DNA from: Pseudomonas sp. GM50
GTDB taxonomy: Bacteria > Pseudomonadota > Gammaproteobacteria > Pseudomonadales > Pseudomonadaceae
Reading direction: 5' to 3'
NCBI RefSeq assembly: GCF_000282375.1
Contig: NZ_AKJK01000055.1
Location: forward strand, 1-64,000
Length of the DNA: 64,000 nt
Shown here: positions 1 through 8,554 of the stretch, one piece after another
How positions within the stretch are numbered: the first letter of the stretch is position 1
Layout: the number at the start of each line of letters is the position of its first letter
Notes under the pieces: model-generated
Database searches by the model: none
What the model was told of the DNA's origin: nothing
Seen by the model: the letters and a program-made list of their open reading frames with translations, nothing else
Translations under genes and position numbers: made by a program

Positions 1-2378
1 CCATCGATACGGTGCTGCCGACAGCCACCATCGTGGTGGCCGACAATTCGCTGAAAATCGGTGAAACGTCGCTGGTGACCATTACCTTCAGCGAAGCGGT
101 CAGCGGTTTCAGCAACGCCGACCTGACCATCGCCAACGGCACGCTGAGCGCCGTCAGCAGCAGCGACGGCGGCATCACCTGGACCGCCACCTTCACGCCG
201 ACCGTCAGCATTACCGACGCGACCAACCTGATCACCCTGGATAACAGCGGTGTGCAAAATGCTTCGGGCAATGCCGGTAGCGGCACCACCGATTCCAACA
301 ACTACGCGATCGACACCGTGCGGCCTACGGCAACCATCGTGGTCGCGGATGCGGCGCTGGGGGTAGGGCAAACATCGGTGGTGACCATCACGTTCTCCGA
401 GGCGGTGACCGGTTTTACCACGGCCGACCTGACGGTGAGCAACGGTACCCTGAGCAGTCTGAGCACCAGCGATAACATCACCTGGACCGCCACCTTGACG
501 CCGACGGCGAGCATCACCGATTCGACCAACCTGATCACCCTCGACAACACCGGGGTCCTGGATGGGGCCGGAAACGCGGGTGCCGGCACCACGGATTCGA
601 ATAATTACGCAATCGACAGCCAACGGCCGACCGCCACTATCGTGTTGAGCGACACGACCCTGAAACCGGGGGAGACGGCGCTGGTGACCATCACCTTCAG
701 TGAAGCGGTGACAGGTTTTGACAACAGTGATTTGAGCGTCGCCAACGGCACCTTGAGCGCGGTCAGCAGCAGCGACGGTGGCATCACCTGGACCGCGACC
801 TTCACCCCGACTATCGGGATTACCGACGCCAGCAACATCATCACGCTGAACAACAGCGGCGTCTCGGACCTGGCCGGCAATACCGGGGCAGGCACCACCA
901 ACTCGGCCAATTATGTGGTGGAAACCGAGGTGCCGACCGCCACCATCGTAGTTGCCGACAATGCCCTCAAGGCCGGTGAAACCTCGCTGGTCACTATCAC
1001 CTTCAGCGAAGCAGTCAGCGGTTTCAGCAACGCCGACCTGACCGTTGCCAACGGCACCCTCAGTAACGTTTCGTCCAGCGATGGCGGCGTGACCTGGACC
1101 GCGACCTTCACGCCTACGGTCAGTGTGACAGACACCACCAACCTGATCAGCCTGGACAACAGTGGAGTAACCAACGCTTCGGGCAACAGTGGCGTCGGCG
1201 TGACCAATTCCAACAACTACGCGATCGACACCGCTCGCCCGACCGCGACCATTGTGGTCGCGGACAATAAACTGGGCATCGGCGAGACCACCACGGTGAC
1301 CATTACCTTCAGCGAAGCGGTGTCCGGTTTCGACCTGTCGGACCTCAGCGTGGCCAATGGCGTGCTGTCCAACCTTGCCAGCAGCAACGGCGGTGTGACC
1401 TGGACTGCCACGCTCACGCCGACCGCGAGCCTTAATGATGCGACCAACCTGATCATACTCGACACCGGCAATGTGCTCGACGCCGCGGGCAATGCCGGCG
1501 CCAGCATCGCCATCTCCAACAACTACGCGCTGGATGCGACCCGCCCGACCGTCACCATTGTGGTTGCCAACCCGAACCTGAGCATTGGCCAGACGACACT
1601 GGTGACTTTCACCTTCAGCGAGGCGGTCAGCGACTTCGATTTGTCGGACTTGAGCGTTACCAATGGCGAGCTGACCAACCTGGCCAGCAGCGACGGCGGC
1701 AAGACCTGGACCGGGACCTTCACACCCACCGCGAACATCACCGATCCGAGTAACTTCATTGCGCTGGACACCAGCAATGTGACGGACCTGGCGGGCAACG
1801 TGGGCGCCAGCGTCGCTGTATCCAATAACTACGCGATTGATACCGCTCCGGCGCCGCCCCTGGTTTTGACACCGGTGGTCGTAGTCGATCAACCGAACGT
1901 GCCATTGCAACCGATCATCTTCACCCCACCCACTGGCGATCTTGGCTCGCCGCTGACGTTTGCCCCGCTGTTTGAACAACGGGTGATAGGCAATGGCATT
2001 CGGCCTCTGGGCGACATTTTCATGAACCACGGGGCGCTGGCGCCAAGTTTTATCGCGCAGGTATTCAGCAGCAGTGAGAGCGGTGGCGATGGCTCAGGCC
2101 AAGGCTTCCTGGGTTTTGGCGGGGGCGATGGCGGGGTCTTCGGCAGCAGCACTCTGTCGAGTCTGTTCAATCAGGACACCAGTAGCGAGGGGGATTCGCT
2201 GAACACCTTCGGTAATCAGTCAATCAGGGCGGGGGATGTTTCCCAAGGGCTGCGTGGCGTGTTTGGCGCACCGACTCTTGGCCAACAATTGCAACAACTC
2301 AAAGACACCGAGCAACGGCAGGTCGAAAGCCTGGCCGCAGCTTTGCAACAGGTCGGCATCAGCGAAATGCAGGCCTGA
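1..2378 (+). CDS. Giant Ig-like repeat adhesin, C-terminal part (5' end outside the window)
   Basis: The reading frame is open to the first base, so only the C-terminal ~792 residues are visible. Six tandem bacterial Ig-like repeats of 101-102 residues begin at 18, 324, 627, 933, 1239 and 1545 (306 or 303 bp period). Each carries a VTITFSEAV-type strand, an NGxLS turn, TWTxTxTP and a closing NNYxxD-like strand. Every visible repeat contains exactly one Tyr, always in that last strand; repeat 3 has ANYVVE. After about 1850 comes a non-repeated tail: a Pro/Val linker, a Gly/Ser-rich stretch and a Gln-rich helix. I see no RTX nonapeptides in it. Repeat architecture and a downstream TolC-like gene suggest a type I-secreted surface adhesin; this is inference, since the N-terminus and the ABC/HlyD partners are not in view. 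The C-terminal export signal is not recognisable by eye. Confidence 0.85.
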   Translation, partial: IDTVLPTATIVVADNSLKIGETSLVTITFSEAVSGFSNADLTIANGTLSAVSSSDGGITWTATFTPTVSITDATNLITLDNSGVQNASGNAGSGTTDSNNYAIDTVRPTATIVVADAALGVGQTSVVTITFSEAVTGFTTADLTVSNGTLSSLSTSDNITWTATLTPTASITDSTNLITLDNTGVLDGAGNAGAGTTDSNNYAIDSQRPTATIVLSDTTLKPGETALVTITFSEAVTGFDNSDLSVANGTLSAVSSSDGGITWTATFTPTIGITDASNIITLNNSGVSDLAGNTGAGTTNSANYVVETEVPTATIVVADNALKAGETSLVTITFSEAVSGFSNADLTVANGTLSNVSSSDGGVTWTATFTPTVSVTDTTNLISLDNSGVTNASGNSGVGVTNSNNYAIDTARPTATIVVADNKLGIGETTTVTITFSEAVSGFDLSDLSVANGVLSNLASSNGGVTWTATLTPTASLNDATNLIILDTGNVLDAAGNAGASIAISNNYALDATRPTVTIVVANPNLSIGQTTLVTFTFSEAVSDFDLSDLSVTNGELTNLASSDGGKTWTGTFTPTANITDPSNFIALDTSNVTDLAGNVGASVAVSNNYAIDTAPAPPLVLTPVVVVDQPNVPLQPIIFTPPTGDLGSPLTFAPLFEQRVIGNGIRPLGDIFMNHGALAPSFIAQVFSSSESGGDGSGQGFLGFGGGDGGVFGSSTLSSLFNQDTSSEGDSLNTFGNQSIRAGDVSQGLRGVFGAPTLGQQLQQLKDTEQRQVESLAAALQQVGISEMQA
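18..1850 (+). repeat. Six tandem ~306 bp repeats coding Ig-like domains
   Basis: Repeat units start at 18, 324, 627, 933, 1239 and 1545. Five are 306 bp and the second is 303 bp. The array very probably continues left of the window. Units differ at many synonymous and some coding positions, so they are diverged rather than freshly duplicated, but they remain alike enough to recombine or to collapse in short-read assemblies. Confidence 0.9.
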
Positions 2379-2417
2379 AAAAAACATTAAAGCAGTGAGG
2401 CACCGGGGGCTCCAAGG

Positions 2418-3932
2418 ATGAAGAGAAGTCAGAAGTTGTTCGGCGCCAGCCTGCTGGCGCTGGCGATCAGCGGATGTGCAGTCACCAGTGAACCGATCGA
2501 ACGCAGCGTCAGCCAACAGCGCGCCAAAAGCGATCTGCAAAAGATGTACACGGGTCAGGAGCCCCTCAGCGGCCCACTGACCCTGCACCAGGCCATGGCC
2601 CGCGCGGTGAAGTACAACCTCGAAGGCCGGCTCAAGATCATGGAAGAGGCCTTGGCCAAGCGCCAACTCGACCTCGCCAGTTTCGACATGTTGCCGCGTA
2701 TGGCGCTGGATGCCGGTTACGTGGGGCGTAACAACGTCAACGCATCCAGCAGTCAGAGCGTGCTCACCGGCACCCAGTCCCTGGAACCGTCGACCTCCCA
2801 GGACCGCGACCGTGAAGTGGCGGACCTGACCATGGTCTGGAACGTGCTCGACTTCGGTGTCAGTTACATCAGCGCCAAACAGCAGGGCGACCAGCGGCTG
2901 ATCGTGCAGGAGCGCCGGCGCAAGGTGATCAATACCATCGTCCAGGACGTACGCTCGGCCTATTGGCGAGCCATGGCCGCCGAACGTTTGCTCAAGCAAA
3001 TCGACAGCCTGATGGCCCGGGTCGAAACCGCCCGCAACAATAGCCAGAGCATGAGCGAGCAGCGTATCGGCGATCCGATTCAGGCGTTGGGTTATCAGCG
3101 CTCGCTGATCGAAGCCACTCGGCAACTGGAAGAGCAACGCCGCGCGCTGTCGCTGGCGAAAACCGAACTGGCGACCCTGATCAACCTGCCTCCGAGCACC
3201 GAGCTGACGCTGGCGACCCAGGACGACTACGTCATTCCGGAACTCAAAGTCGACCTCGCCAGCCTGGAACAGGAAGCCCTGACCAGTCGGCCAGAGTTGC
3301 GTGAGCAGGATTACCAGACCCGCATCAGCGCCGCCGAAACCCGCAAAGCCATGCTGCGCCTGCTGCCGGGGCTGGAGTTTTCCGCCGGTGGGCATTACGA
3401 CAGCAACTCGTTTCTGGTGGAGCAGGGCTGGGCGGATTACGGGGTGAAAGTCACCTGGAACCTGTTCAATGTGATTTCCGCACCCGCCGCGATCGACGTT
3501 GCCAAGGCTGGTGAAGAAGTCGCCACGGCGCGCCGGCAGGCGATGTCGATTGCCGTACTGGCGCAGCTTTACGTGGCCAACGCCAACTATCGCGAGGCGA
3601 TGCGGCAGTTCAAGACCAATCAGCAACTGTCAGACATCGATGGGCAAATCGTCGGCCAACTGCGCAATCGCTATCAGGCGGCCGGGCTGGGCGAACTGGA
3701 TCTGATCCAGGGCGAGCTGAACACGTTGCAGGCCGATCTGCGTCGCGACCTGTCTTACGCTGACTTGCGCAACGCTTATGGGCAAATCTTCGCCAGCGCC
3801 GGTCTCGATCCGCTGCCGGACGAGGTGCAATCGACGCAAGTCCAGTCCATCGCCACCGCCCTGGCCAATCGCGAAGAGGCGTGGGCGGCGGGAAACATCT
3901 CAGTGCCGGTGGCCCATGCTCCGGTCCAGTAA
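2418..3932 (+). CDS. TolC-family outer membrane efflux lipoprotein
   Basis: 504 residues. The N-terminus is a lipoprotein signal with an AISGC lipobox (Cys at residue 20). It is followed by the long alpha-helical duplicated fold of TolC/OEP proteins, with heptad-rich stretches such as the VQDVRSAYWRAMAAERLL region and a second half repeating the pattern. TolC-type proteins form the outer membrane channel of type I secretion or efflux systems. It starts 39 bp after the adhesin stop, with an AAGGA Shine-Dalgarno sequence directly before the ATG at 2418. Its 3' end overlaps the APS kinase start by 17 bp. Context suggests it exports the upstream adhesin. No ABC transporter or membrane fusion protein is adjacent on this side, so they must lie upstream or elsewhere. 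Confidence 0.88.
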   Translation: MKRSQKLFGASLLALAISGCAVTSEPIERSVSQQRAKSDLQKMYTGQEPLSGPLTLHQAMARAVKYNLEGRLKIMEEALAKRQLDLASFDMLPRMALDAGYVGRNNVNASSSQSVLTGTQSLEPSTSQDRDREVADLTMVWNVLDFGVSYISAKQQGDQRLIVQERRRKVINTIVQDVRSAYWRAMAAERLLKQIDSLMARVETARNNSQSMSEQRIGDPIQALGYQRSLIEATRQLEEQRRALSLAKTELATLINLPPSTELTLATQDDYVIPELKVDLASLEQEALTSRPELREQDYQTRISAAETRKAMLRLLPGLEFSAGGHYDSNSFLVEQGWADYGVKVTWNLFNVISAPAAIDVAKAGEEVATARRQAMSIAVLAQLYVANANYREAMRQFKTNQQLSDIDGQIVGQLRNRYQAAGLGELDLIQGELNTLQADLRRDLSYADLRNAYGQIFASAGLDPLPDEVQSTQVQSIATALANREEAWAAGNISVPVAHAPVQ

Positions 3933-4521
3933 CCTGCTGGCGCCGACGGCGAGCATCAGCCGTGTCCAACGGGAGACCCGCAACGGCCATCGTGGCGCGG
4001 CGATTCTGCTGACCGGTTTACCGGCCGCGGGCAAGTCGACATTGGCCCAGGCACTGCACGTCGAGTTGTTCGAACACGGCGTGCAAAGTGTGGTGCTTGA
4101 TGGCGACGGATTGCGGGTGGGGCTCAATCGCGACCTGGGGTTCAGCGACAGCGATCGCCTGGAAAACATCCGCCGCGCCAGCGAACTCGCGGCGCTGTTG
4201 GTGGACAACGGGCAGATCGTGATCCTCGCGATGATCGCGCCCTTGGTGGAGTTGCGTGAATTGTTCGTCCAACGGTTGGGCGAGGACTACCGCGAAGTCT
4301 GGTGCAGCGCCTCGTTGGCGGTGTGTGAGCAGCGTGATCCCAAAGGTCATTACGCCCGTGCTCGACGGGGTGAGTTGGCGGGGTTTACCGGTATTTCGGC
4401 GCCGTATGAACCACCGCCGTGCGCGTCGCTGGTGCTCGACACGGGCGCGCAGTCGGTCGAGGCCTGTCTCGACCGTTTGCTGACCTGGCTCGGCGAGTGC
4501 GCGGTGCTGCCGAAACGATGA
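3916..4521 (+). CDS. cysC: Stand-alone adenylylsulfate (APS) kinase
   Basis: 201 residues. It phosphorylates APS to PAPS, the universal sulfate donor. Visible motifs are a P-loop GLPAAGKST, the LDGDGLRVGLNRDLGFS block (usual form LDGDxxRxGLxxDLGFS), ENIRR, the CEQRDPKGHYARAR segment and FTGISAPYEPP near the C-terminus, which together are diagnostic of CysC. The ATG at 3916 is chosen because it overlaps the previous stop by 17 bp and leaves a normal N-terminus; the frame is open further upstream inside the TolC gene. Pseudomonads usually make PAPS/APS with a CysD-CysNC system in which the kinase is fused to CysN, and reduce APS directly. A separate kinase placed between a secretion gene and a sulfotransferase therefore looks dedicated to sulfation (inference). 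Confidence 0.9.
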   Translation: MLRSSNLLAPTASISRVQRETRNGHRGAAILLTGLPAAGKSTLAQALHVELFEHGVQSVVLDGDGLRVGLNRDLGFSDSDRLENIRRASELAALLVDNGQIVILAMIAPLVELRELFVQRLGEDYREVWCSASLAVCEQRDPKGHYARARRGELAGFTGISAPYEPPPCASLVLDTGAQSVEACLDRLLTWLGECAVLPKR

Positions 4522-5303
4522 GTCGGCCGGCCTTCTCCCGCTTGCCGGTAACGGTGGATTTGCCGTTGCTGTTGCAGGCGCTGGGGGCGATTGGCGAGGA
4601 CGACTGGCACAGCCACTTCAATAGCGATTATTACGCGGGCGACTGGAGTGGCGTGGCGCTGATTTCCGCCGCCGATGCCTTGACTGAGCTATCGCCCGGT
4701 CGCGGCGAAACTCTTTTGCGTGAGCCCTGGCGGCGGGACGTTCGATGGCAGCAAGGGCTGCGGGATCTGCCGCTGCAGATCGTTTGCGCGCGCCTGTTGC
4801 GGCTCGGCCCGGGCGGGCGCATTCACGAGCATCGCGACTATGACCTGGGCGAGCCGGACGCTGATTTGCGTCTGCACATTCCGCTGCTCAGCCCACCCCA
4901 AGTGGACTTCCTGCTGGATGGCCAACGCATGCCGATGACCGCTGGCGAATGCTGGTATCTCGATTTGTCGCGGCCGCATCGCGTGGACAATCACGATACC
5001 CAGGCACGGGTTCATCTGGTACTCGATTGCCGGCCCGGTGCCTGGCTGGAGCAGGCGATTATCGACGGTGTATCGACCACGCCGCCGCCCGGTGTCGCTG
5101 ATGGGGCTTTGCTCCAGTTTCAGCGTTTAGTGGCCAGTGATTCGCAGCTTTCGAAGACGTTGCAGGGCTTGCCGGACACCGAAGCTTTTATCACCCGCAC
5201 TCTGGAACTGGCGGCTGGGCGAGGCTTGCTGTTCACCCGTGAAGAACTGCGCGCAGCGATGCGCGACGGTCGCCGCCAATGGAATGAACAATGGAGCGCC
5301 TGA
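4518..5303 (+). CDS. Aspartyl/asparaginyl beta-hydroxylase-like dioxygenase with Nif11-like C-terminal domain
   Basis: 261 residues. The centre matches the AspH 2-oxoglutarate/Fe(II) cupin fold: GGRIHEHRDYDL (His103, His105), LRLHIPL, a turn AGECWYLDLSRPHRVDN (His154) and ARVHLVLD, in the order expected for the iron- and 2-oxoglutarate-binding residues. AspH enzymes beta-hydroxylate Asp or Asn side chains in proteins. From about residue 200 a helical segment (LLQFQRLVASDSQL ... DTEAFITRTLELAAGRGLLFTREEL) resembles the Nif11 domain found in peptide leaders and nitrogen-fixation proteins; this match is by eye. ATGA overlaps the APS kinase stop, and the 3' end overlaps the sulfotransferase start by 13 bp, so the genes are translationally coupled. 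The substrate is unknown; the neighbouring adhesin is the obvious candidate. Confidence 0.82.
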   Translation: MSRPAFSRLPVTVDLPLLLQALGAIGEDDWHSHFNSDYYAGDWSGVALISAADALTELSPGRGETLLREPWRRDVRWQQGLRDLPLQIVCARLLRLGPGGRIHEHRDYDLGEPDADLRLHIPLLSPPQVDFLLDGQRMPMTAGECWYLDLSRPHRVDNHDTQARVHLVLDCRPGAWLEQAIIDGVSTTPPPGVADGALLQFQRLVASDSQLSKTLQGLPDTEAFITRTLELAAGRGLLFTREELRAAMRDGRRQWNEQWSA

Positions 5304-6301
5304 ACCTCGAAGGCTGGTTGCCGATTCGTGTCTGGCAAGAGGCCGGGCAATGGCAAGTCGACTGGTGCTGGTTCGGTGACACGCGGCTGCATCAACCGTT
5401 TTTTCGTGACGCCGTAGAGGATGCGCTGCGGCTGCCGTTCAATCAGGCGTTTCGCCGCACAACTGGATTGTTGACCCTCGCGGACTGGCAGGTTTGCAGC
5501 CCTGGTCTGACGCCGAGTGCGTTTATCTTTCACGCCTCGCGCTGCGGCTCGACGCTGATCAGCCAGATGCTCGCCCGCCTCGATAACCACATTGTCATCA
5601 GCGAACCGCCGCCGCTGGATGCGCTGCTGCGCAGTGATTTACCCGCCGTCGAGCGCCGTGCCGCCATCAAAGGGTTGTTGTCTGCCTATGGCCAGCGTCG
5701 GCTCGGTTCGGAGCAACGACTGGTCATTAAGCTCGATGCCTGGAACATCACTGAATTGCCTGTGTTGCACGAGTGTTTTCCCGAAACGCCTTGGTTGTTT
5801 GTGTACCGCGATCCGCTGGAAATCGCCGTTTCGCATCTGCGTCGTCCGGGCATGCACATGGTGCCGGGGATGATCGGGGCGAGCGGGCTGGACGACGAAT
5901 TGCCGTTCGATAGCCGTGAGGATTACATCGCCCGGCGGGTGGGACGGTTGCTGGCGTCGGGGTTGGCGCAATGCCGGGCGTTTGGCGGCCAGGCGGTGAA
6001 CTACAGCGAACTGCCACAGGCCATGGCGGGGCGATTGGCTGAGTTTTTCGGGTTGGATGAATTGCAGCGTGAGCAAGTGTTCGCGGCAGTGGGGCAGCAT
6101 GCCAAACAGCCGTCGGACGTGTTTGTTGGTGACAGCGATGACAAGCGTCGCGAGGCCACGGCCCTGTTGCTCGAGCGGGTAGAGCGTTGGGCGCGAGCGC
6201 CGTATGAGGCGCTAGTTGCCAAGTCATGTATCGACGGCCCTGACGCCATCGCGAGCAAGCCCGCTCCCACAGTAGTCCTGGGGTGCACACAGCATTTGTG
6301 A
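5291..6301 (+). CDS. Sulfotransferase family protein (PAPS-dependent, predicted)
   Basis: 336 residues. Around residues 78-90 the segment FIFHASRCGSTLISQML has the 5'-phosphosulfate-binding loop typical of sulfotransferases (RxGST on a beta-strand/helix turn). Residues 168-185, LFVYRDPLEIAVSHLRR, give the 3'-phosphate-binding Arg and Ser of the family. It would transfer sulfate from PAPS to a hydroxyl or tyrosine. PAPS would come from the APS kinase two genes upstream, and the hydroxylase immediately upstream could create an acceptor hydroxyl (inference). The last ~18 codons read through a REP palindrome (AIASKPAPT), so the native C-terminus has probably been replaced or extended by the repeat. 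A glycan or lipid acceptor cannot be excluded. Confidence 0.82.
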   Translation: MERLNLEGWLPIRVWQEAGQWQVDWCWFGDTRLHQPFFRDAVEDALRLPFNQAFRRTTGLLTLADWQVCSPGLTPSAFIFHASRCGSTLISQMLARLDNHIVISEPPPLDALLRSDLPAVERRAAIKGLLSAYGQRRLGSEQRLVIKLDAWNITELPVLHECFPETPWLFVYRDPLEIAVSHLRRPGMHMVPGMIGASGLDDELPFDSREDYIARRVGRLLASGLAQCRAFGGQAVNYSELPQAMAGRLAEFFGLDELQREQVFAAVGQHAKQPSDVFVGDSDDKRREATALLLERVERWARAPYEALVAKSCIDGPDAIASKPAPTVVLGCTQHL

Positions 6302-6347
6302 ACGCCCAAGATCAAATGTGGGAGCGGGCTTGCTCGCGAAAGCGATC
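6248..6347. repeat. Inverted pair of REP elements (type GGGAGCGGGCTTGCTCGCGA)
   Basis: One copy at 6248-6271 lies in reverse orientation inside the end of the sulfotransferase gene. The mirror copy at 6317-6347 lies just after its stop. Together they can form a long hairpin at the 3' end of the transcript. Confidence 0.9.
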
Positions 6348-6443
6348 TTCAATTCACCACAAATCTACCGAGCTAAACCTTGGCCCGAGCCTGCATCTGT
6401 GACTTCTCCCAATGATCCAGCGAGTAGGAAGGCTGCGATCTGT

Positions 6444-7202
6444 TCAAGGCTTGGACGACAAATCCGCCATCCCCTTGAGCAATTCGATCGGCAGCGGAAA
6501 GACGATGGTCGAACTCTTGTCCCCGGCGATCGAACTCAGCGTCTGCATGTAACGCAGTTGCATGGCCCCCGGCTGGCGGCCGAGCATTTCGGCGGCCTGC
6601 ATGAGTTTTTCCGAGGCCTGCAATTCACCTTCGGCGTGGATCACCTTGGCCCGACGTTCCCGTTCGGCTTCGGCCTGTTTGGCGATGGCGCGAATCATCG
6701 ATTCGTTGAGGTCCACGTGCTTGATCTCGACGTTGGCCACCTTGATGCCCCAGGCATCGGTCTGCGCATCGAGTACTTGCTGGATATCGACGTTCAGCCG
6801 TTCCCGTTCGGCCAGCAGTTCATCGAGTTCATGTTTACCGAGCACCGCTCGCAACGTGGTCTGGGCCAGTTGGCTGGTGGCCATGAGAAAGTCTTCGACC
6901 TGAATGATCGCCCTTTGCGGATCGAGCACGCGGAAATACAACACTGCATTGACCTTGACCGAAACGTTGTCCCGGGTGATCACGTCTTGCGGCGGTACGT
7001 CGAGCACCACGGTACGCAGGTCGACGCGAACCATTTGCTGGACCACCGGAATCAGCAGGATCAGGCCAGGGCCCTTGACCTGCCAGAAGCGCCCGAGTTG
7101 GAACACCACGCCGCGTTCGTACTCGCGCAGGATGCGGAAGGTCGACCCCGCCAGTGCAATCAGCAATAACAGGAGCGCGGCAAAACCCAGTTGCAGACCC
7201 AT
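6444..7202 (-). CDS. SPFH/band-7 slipin family membrane protein
   Basis: 252 residues. One N-terminal membrane helix ([14 protein letters not shown]) is followed by the band-7/SPFH domain ([21 protein letters not shown], then [13 protein letters not shown]) and a charged coiled-coil segment ([20 protein letters not shown]) typical of stomatin/slipin proteins. These oligomerise at the inner membrane and organise microdomains or partner proteases. It lies 22 bp downstream of the NfeD gene on the same strand; slipin-NfeD pairs are a conserved functional unit. No further specific role is visible. Confidence 0.92.
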   Translation of the reverse strand: MGLQLGFAALLLLLIALAGSTFRILREYERGVVFQLGRFWQVKGPGLILLIPVVQQMVRVDLRTVVLDVPPQDVITRDNVSVKVNAVLYFRVLDPQRAIIQVEDFLMATSQLAQTTLRAVLGKHELDELLAERERLNVDIQQVLDAQTDAWGIKVANVEIKHVDLNESMIRAIAKQAEAERERRAKVIHAEGELQASEKLMQAAEMLGRQPGAMQLRYMQTLSSIAGDKSSTIVFPLPIELLKGMADLSSKP

Positions 7203-7224
7203 GACTATTCTCCGCCATCATTGT

Positions 7225-7752
7225 TCATGCGGGCGCCGCGTCAGCCGCGACCACTTCCAGCAGTAAACCCTTGCGTGCCACCACCCGGACCTGCTGGCCC
7301 GGTTGCAGCGGTGTTTCGCTCATTACTTGCCATTGCTCGCCTTGCAGGTGCACCCAGCCGATAAAGGCATTACCAGCCTGCAACGACGTTATCGGCGTCA
7401 CGCTGCCCAGTAATTCGTCGTCGCCGCTGACGTTGCGGCGCGGTCGGGTTTTCAAGGCGCGGATCAGCAGGAACGTCAGCAGCAGTGCGCTAATCAGCCC
7501 CAAGCCGATCATCAAGGGAACGGGGACTTCGGCATTGGTCAGAATCACCGCGCCAATCACAAACATTACAAGACCGCCCAGACCGACCACGCCGTAATTG
7601 GGCAAGGCCGCCTCGGCGATCAGAAACGCAATGCCGAACGTGATCAGCCAGAGCCCGATGGGATCGGGAACCAGCACCACGAGAGTATCCGCCGCGAAAA
7701 CCGATCCGCTCAAGGCCAGCAGCAGCGCAATTGCCCAGCAACGAGTGTTCAC
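7225..7752 (-). CDS. nfeD: NfeD family membrane protein
   Basis: About 175 residues from a GTG at 7752. That start is preferred because GGAGGG stands 4 bases before it and it opens directly on a hydrophobic leader (CWAIALLLALSGSVFA). An ATG seven codons upstream (7773) has no clear Shine-Dalgarno sequence. Three or so membrane helices follow (LWLITFGIAFLIAEAAL, VVGLGGLVMFVIGAVIL, PLMIGLGLISALLLTFLLI), and then a soluble OB-fold-like C-terminal domain (GSVTPITSLQAGNAFIGWVH). This is the short NfeD type without the N-terminal ClpP-like protease. It is transcribed first in the NfeD-slipin pair. Confidence 0.9.
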   Translation of the reverse strand: MNTRCWAIALLLALSGSVFAADTLVVLVPDPIGLWLITFGIAFLIAEAALPNYGVVGLGGLVMFVIGAVILTNAEVPVPLMIGLGLISALLLTFLLIRALKTRPRRNVSGDDELLGSVTPITSLQAGNAFIGWVHLQGEQWQVMSETPLQPGQQVRVVARKGLLLEVVAADAAPA

Positions 7753-7962
7753 TTGACCCTCCGGGAGAGTCATCCGTCCGCGAGCCGTTTGTGGCTCTGG
7801 GTACAAGTCTAGTTGAGCCTGTAGTTGTATGAATTTTGACCAGTGTCGACAGCGTCCGACGGGCGGATTTCCCGCCGGATCCCACCAGCGGGCCTAGACT
7901 TTTAAGGGAGACAAAAGTTAACCATCGTCCGCGATTCGTTGCTGCGGACACCGAGGTGCATC

Positions 7963-8430
7963 ATGCGTATGGCAAAAACCGTGCAGAACAGCCTGGACAA
8001 GGCCCACTGCGAATATGACATCGTTTCCCACCCGCACTCGGCCAGCAGCCTTGAAACGGCTCGGCTCGCGGGCATCCCTGCCGAACGGGTCGCCAAATCG
8101 GTGATCCTCGACGACCGCCACGGGCATTACTTGATGGCCGTGCTGCCCGCCAGCCGTCACCTGGACCTGAGCAAAGTCCGTGGCAGCAGCGAATGGCAAG
8201 TCACCCGTGAAAGCAACCTGCCGCACCTGTTCGACGATTGCGAACGCGGCGCCGTGCCTGCATTGGGCGAATCCTACGGGATGGACATGGTCATCGACCC
8301 ACAGCTGACCCGGCAGAAAGACATCTACCTGGAAGCCGGCAACCACAACAACCTGGTACACATGAGCGTGCCGGAATTCTTGAAAATGGTGCCGCATGCC
8401 GAAGTGTGCGAGTTGAGTCTTTCGGCATAA
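7963..8430 (+). CDS. ybaK: YbaK/EbsC-type aminoacyl-tRNA deacylase
   Basis: 155 residues from ATG 7963, with GAGGTG about 5 bases upstream; an in-frame ATG lies two codons later. The fold is that of the YbaK/ProX family, which hydrolyses mischarged aminoacyl-tRNAs. Recognisable pieces are HPHSASSLETARLAGIP, the KSVILDDRHGHYLMAVLPA strand pair (catalytic Lys position) and a GESYGMDMVIDP segment, ending with LEAGNHNNLVHM. Substrate specificity cannot be read from the sequence. It stands alone between the divergent NfeD gene and a REP hairpin. Confidence 0.9.
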   Translation: MRMAKTVQNSLDKAHCEYDIVSHPHSASSLETARLAGIPAERVAKSVILDDRHGHYLMAVLPASRHLDLSKVRGSSEWQVTRESNLPHLFDDCERGAVPALGESYGMDMVIDPQLTRQKDIYLEAGNHNNLVHMSVPEFLKMVPHAEVCELSLSA

Positions 8431-8451
8431 CAGTCGCCCCGACTGACGTAA

Positions 8452-8505
8452 TCGCGGGCAACCCTCGTCTCTACATCCCTGTAGGAGCGAGGCTTGCCCG
8501 CGAAT
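8452..8505. repeat. REP hairpin (type GTAGGAGCGAGGCTTGCCCGCGA)
   Basis: A REP copy at 8478-8505 faces a decayed mirror copy at 8452-8475 (GCGGGCAACCCTCG...). They make an imperfect hairpin just after the YbaK gene, where it may act as a 3' end. Confidence 0.8.
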
Positions 8506-8554
8506 AGCCGCACCGCGGTTACCCATCCAATACGCGATCACGAAGGAACCAGAC

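Noticed and set aside
18..1850. CRISPR array
   Set aside because: The repeated units are 306 bp coding repeats with diverged copies, not short identical repeats separated by unique spacers.
2220..3626. A 468-codon frame on the minus strand opposite the TolC gene
   Set aside because: It is a typical long antisense shadow in GC-rich sequence. Low-complexity composition, no recognisable domain, and a clear gene on the other strand.
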